Under the pieces are notes generated by a model. That model ran no database searches. It was not told the origin of the DNA and saw only the letters and a program-made list of their open reading frames with translations. Shown in pieces: positions 63,272 through 64,000 of a stretch of DNA of 64,000 nt; position 1 is the stretch's first letter, and each line of letters opens with the position of its first letter. The translations under genes and the position numbers were made by a program. Where the stretch lies: positions 1-64,000 of the forward strand of contig KE159601.1 in the NCBI GenBank assembly GCA_000403275.2, in the 5' to 3' direction. Origin of the DNA: Lachnospiraceae bacterium 28-4. GTDB lineage: Bacteria > Bacillota > Clostridia > Lachnospirales > Lachnospiraceae.

Positions 63272-63346
63272 CTATATTCTCCTTCATTCTCTTCTGTTCC
63301 TGTCTCAATTCCCTCTTTTGATGCAATGTATCTCCCTGTTTTGGGA

Positions 63347-63391
63347 CAAAAAAACCTATCTATCGGAAATCGCATTCCGATCGACAGGTTT
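63347..63391 (-). terminator. strong hairpin with T run in the leader of the surface-protein gene
   Basis: Leftward strand: AACCTGTCGATCGGAA pairs with TTCCGATAGATAGGTT (one mismatch region), then TTTTTG. It lies between the promoter at 63428-63457 and the start at 63271. It is either the terminator of the upstream gene (63517) or an attenuator of the surface-protein gene. Confidence 0.8.
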
Positions 63392-63427
63392 CACGTCATT
63401 TATCATTTTCACGAATATTGTTCAATT

Positions 63428-63457
63428 ATAATAGCATTACCGCTCCCTGATTGTCAA
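63428..63457 (-). promoter_or_regulatory. promoter of the surface-protein gene
   Basis: TTGACA (63452-63457), 18-nt spacer, TATTAT (63428-63433) on the leftward strand, giving a leader of about 150 nt that includes the hairpin at 63347-63391. Confidence 0.65.
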
Positions 63458-63516
63458 TGAAAAAACGGTAGAAAAGATTGGACATTTAGTCCAAAATCTT
63501 CATATATCGTAGATCC

Positions 63517-64000
63517 TTAAAACCTCATCAACCCCTCCAGCCAATAATACAATTCAGGATTAGATGTTCTTACATTCACGCTCAGATCTCCATTTCCAAA
63601 GATCACCCCCAAACCATAAAACGCCTGAAGAATACATATGACTGCCAGGCAGACCGTCCATTTCCTTATAGCGCCTTTCTCCGCCGCCTTTTCTGTCAAC
63701 GCCAGGCAGACAAGCACGGCGGCGAACCATACGCCCCATACCATATCCACCATATACCTTTGCAGGATTCCGGCTCCGGTCACATCCACAACGGCAAGAA
63801 CTGCCGATACCACAATCCCCGACAATGCCATGCCATATATCCTCTTCTTCCTTAGCAGTTCCCTGCCTCTTCCCAGCCATAGCAAGAGCCACAAAAACGC
63901 ATTGCTTGCCAGCAACCCTCCATAAGTATATTCCGCATTTAATTTTCCCATATAAGAACCGGATGCAATCTGAACGCCTTCCAAATAAGGAAAATCGCTC
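63517..64000 (-). CDS. 3' part of a polytopic membrane protein (cut by window edge)
   Basis: About 161 C-terminal residues are present; the frame is open to the right edge (SDFPYLEGVQIASGSYMGKL). Four hydrophobic segments (about residues 27-42, 55-70, 82-98 and 113-128 of the visible part) and a short luminal-type end (VRTSNPELYYWLEGLMRF) are seen. It could be a glycosyltransferase-like or polymer-synthesis membrane protein; the start is outside the window and the family is not identified. Confidence 0.6.
   Translation of the reverse strand, partial: SDFPYLEGVQIASGSYMGKLNAEYTYGGLLASNAFLWLLLWLGRGRELLRKKRIYGMALSGIVVSAVLAVVDVTGAGILQRYMVDMVWGVWFAAVLVCLALTEKAAEKGAIRKWTVCLAVICILQAFYGLGVIFGNGDLSVNVRTSNPELYYWLEGLMRF

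Overview
The window looks like a chromosomal segment of a clostridial Firmicute, most likely a gut Lachnospiraceae. Reasons: moderate GC with AT-rich intergenic DNA, strong Shine-Dalgarno sequences, sigma-A type promoters, and Firmicute families such as a RibU riboflavin transporter behind an FMN riboswitch, an FruK/FruA/DeoR fructose operon, an r1t-type holin, a TcdR/UviA-like sigma factor and a class C group II intron. This assignment is inferred from gene families; no rRNA is present.

Layout. 0.1-0.6 kb: two serine tRNA genes behind one promoter. 0.6-6.6 kb: a leftward cluster with the t6A tRNA-modification genes tsaE, tsaB and tsaD together with rimI, rnz, ispD and small unknown genes. 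6.6-7.3 kb: no gene, but a palindromic dispersed repeat containing a 74-bp perfect inverted repeat. 7.3-8.4 kb: a coiled-coil FlxA-like protein. 8.4-12.1 kb: a MacAB-type ABC exporter with a dyad operator over its promoter. 12.3-13.5 kb: ribU under an FMN riboswitch for which promoter, aptamer and terminator are all visible. 13.5-17.6 kb: fructose operon fruK-fruA-deoR with repeated operator half-sites. 17.8-20.3 kb: tex.

20.3-24.4 kb: small membrane proteins and a putative zincin, then a leftward cassette of TcdR-like sigma factor, XhlA-like protein, holin and a two-domain amidase/glucosaminidase. 24.5-27.3 kb: two XRE regulators and a frameshifted PD-(D/E)XK (Rpn-type) nuclease gene. 27.4-41.5 kb: a polymorphic toxin locus. 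Its 3066-residue FN3/RHS protein is followed by an immunity gene and then by a graveyard of displaced C-terminal toxin tips, immunity genes and rhs-core fragments. 41.7-42.7 kb: an XRE regulator and a second sigma-like protein, divergent from rhs.

42.7-44.6 kb: a class C group II intron placed exactly behind the prfB terminator. 44.6-48.4 kb: prfB (programmed +1 frameshift) and secA. 48.7-60.5 kb: housekeeping and envelope genes (nadE, hslO, a methyltransferase, DUF368/PopT, hisC, a glycosyltransferase, a DUF6020 membrane protein) and a polar amino-acid ABC transporter. 60.5-63.3 kb: an unusual surface protein with two tandem arrays, HxH...CY every 19 residues and Cys every 14. The right edge holds the 3' part of a membrane-protein gene.

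The most interesting hypothesis is that the TcdR-like sigma factor and its holin/lysin cassette serve the large RHS toxin, which has no signal peptide. A similar promoter-like sequence (TTTAC[A/T], 16 nt, CT...TATA) precedes both the sigma gene and rhs. The rhs locus also looks like an archive of old toxin tips arranged in repeating cassettes.
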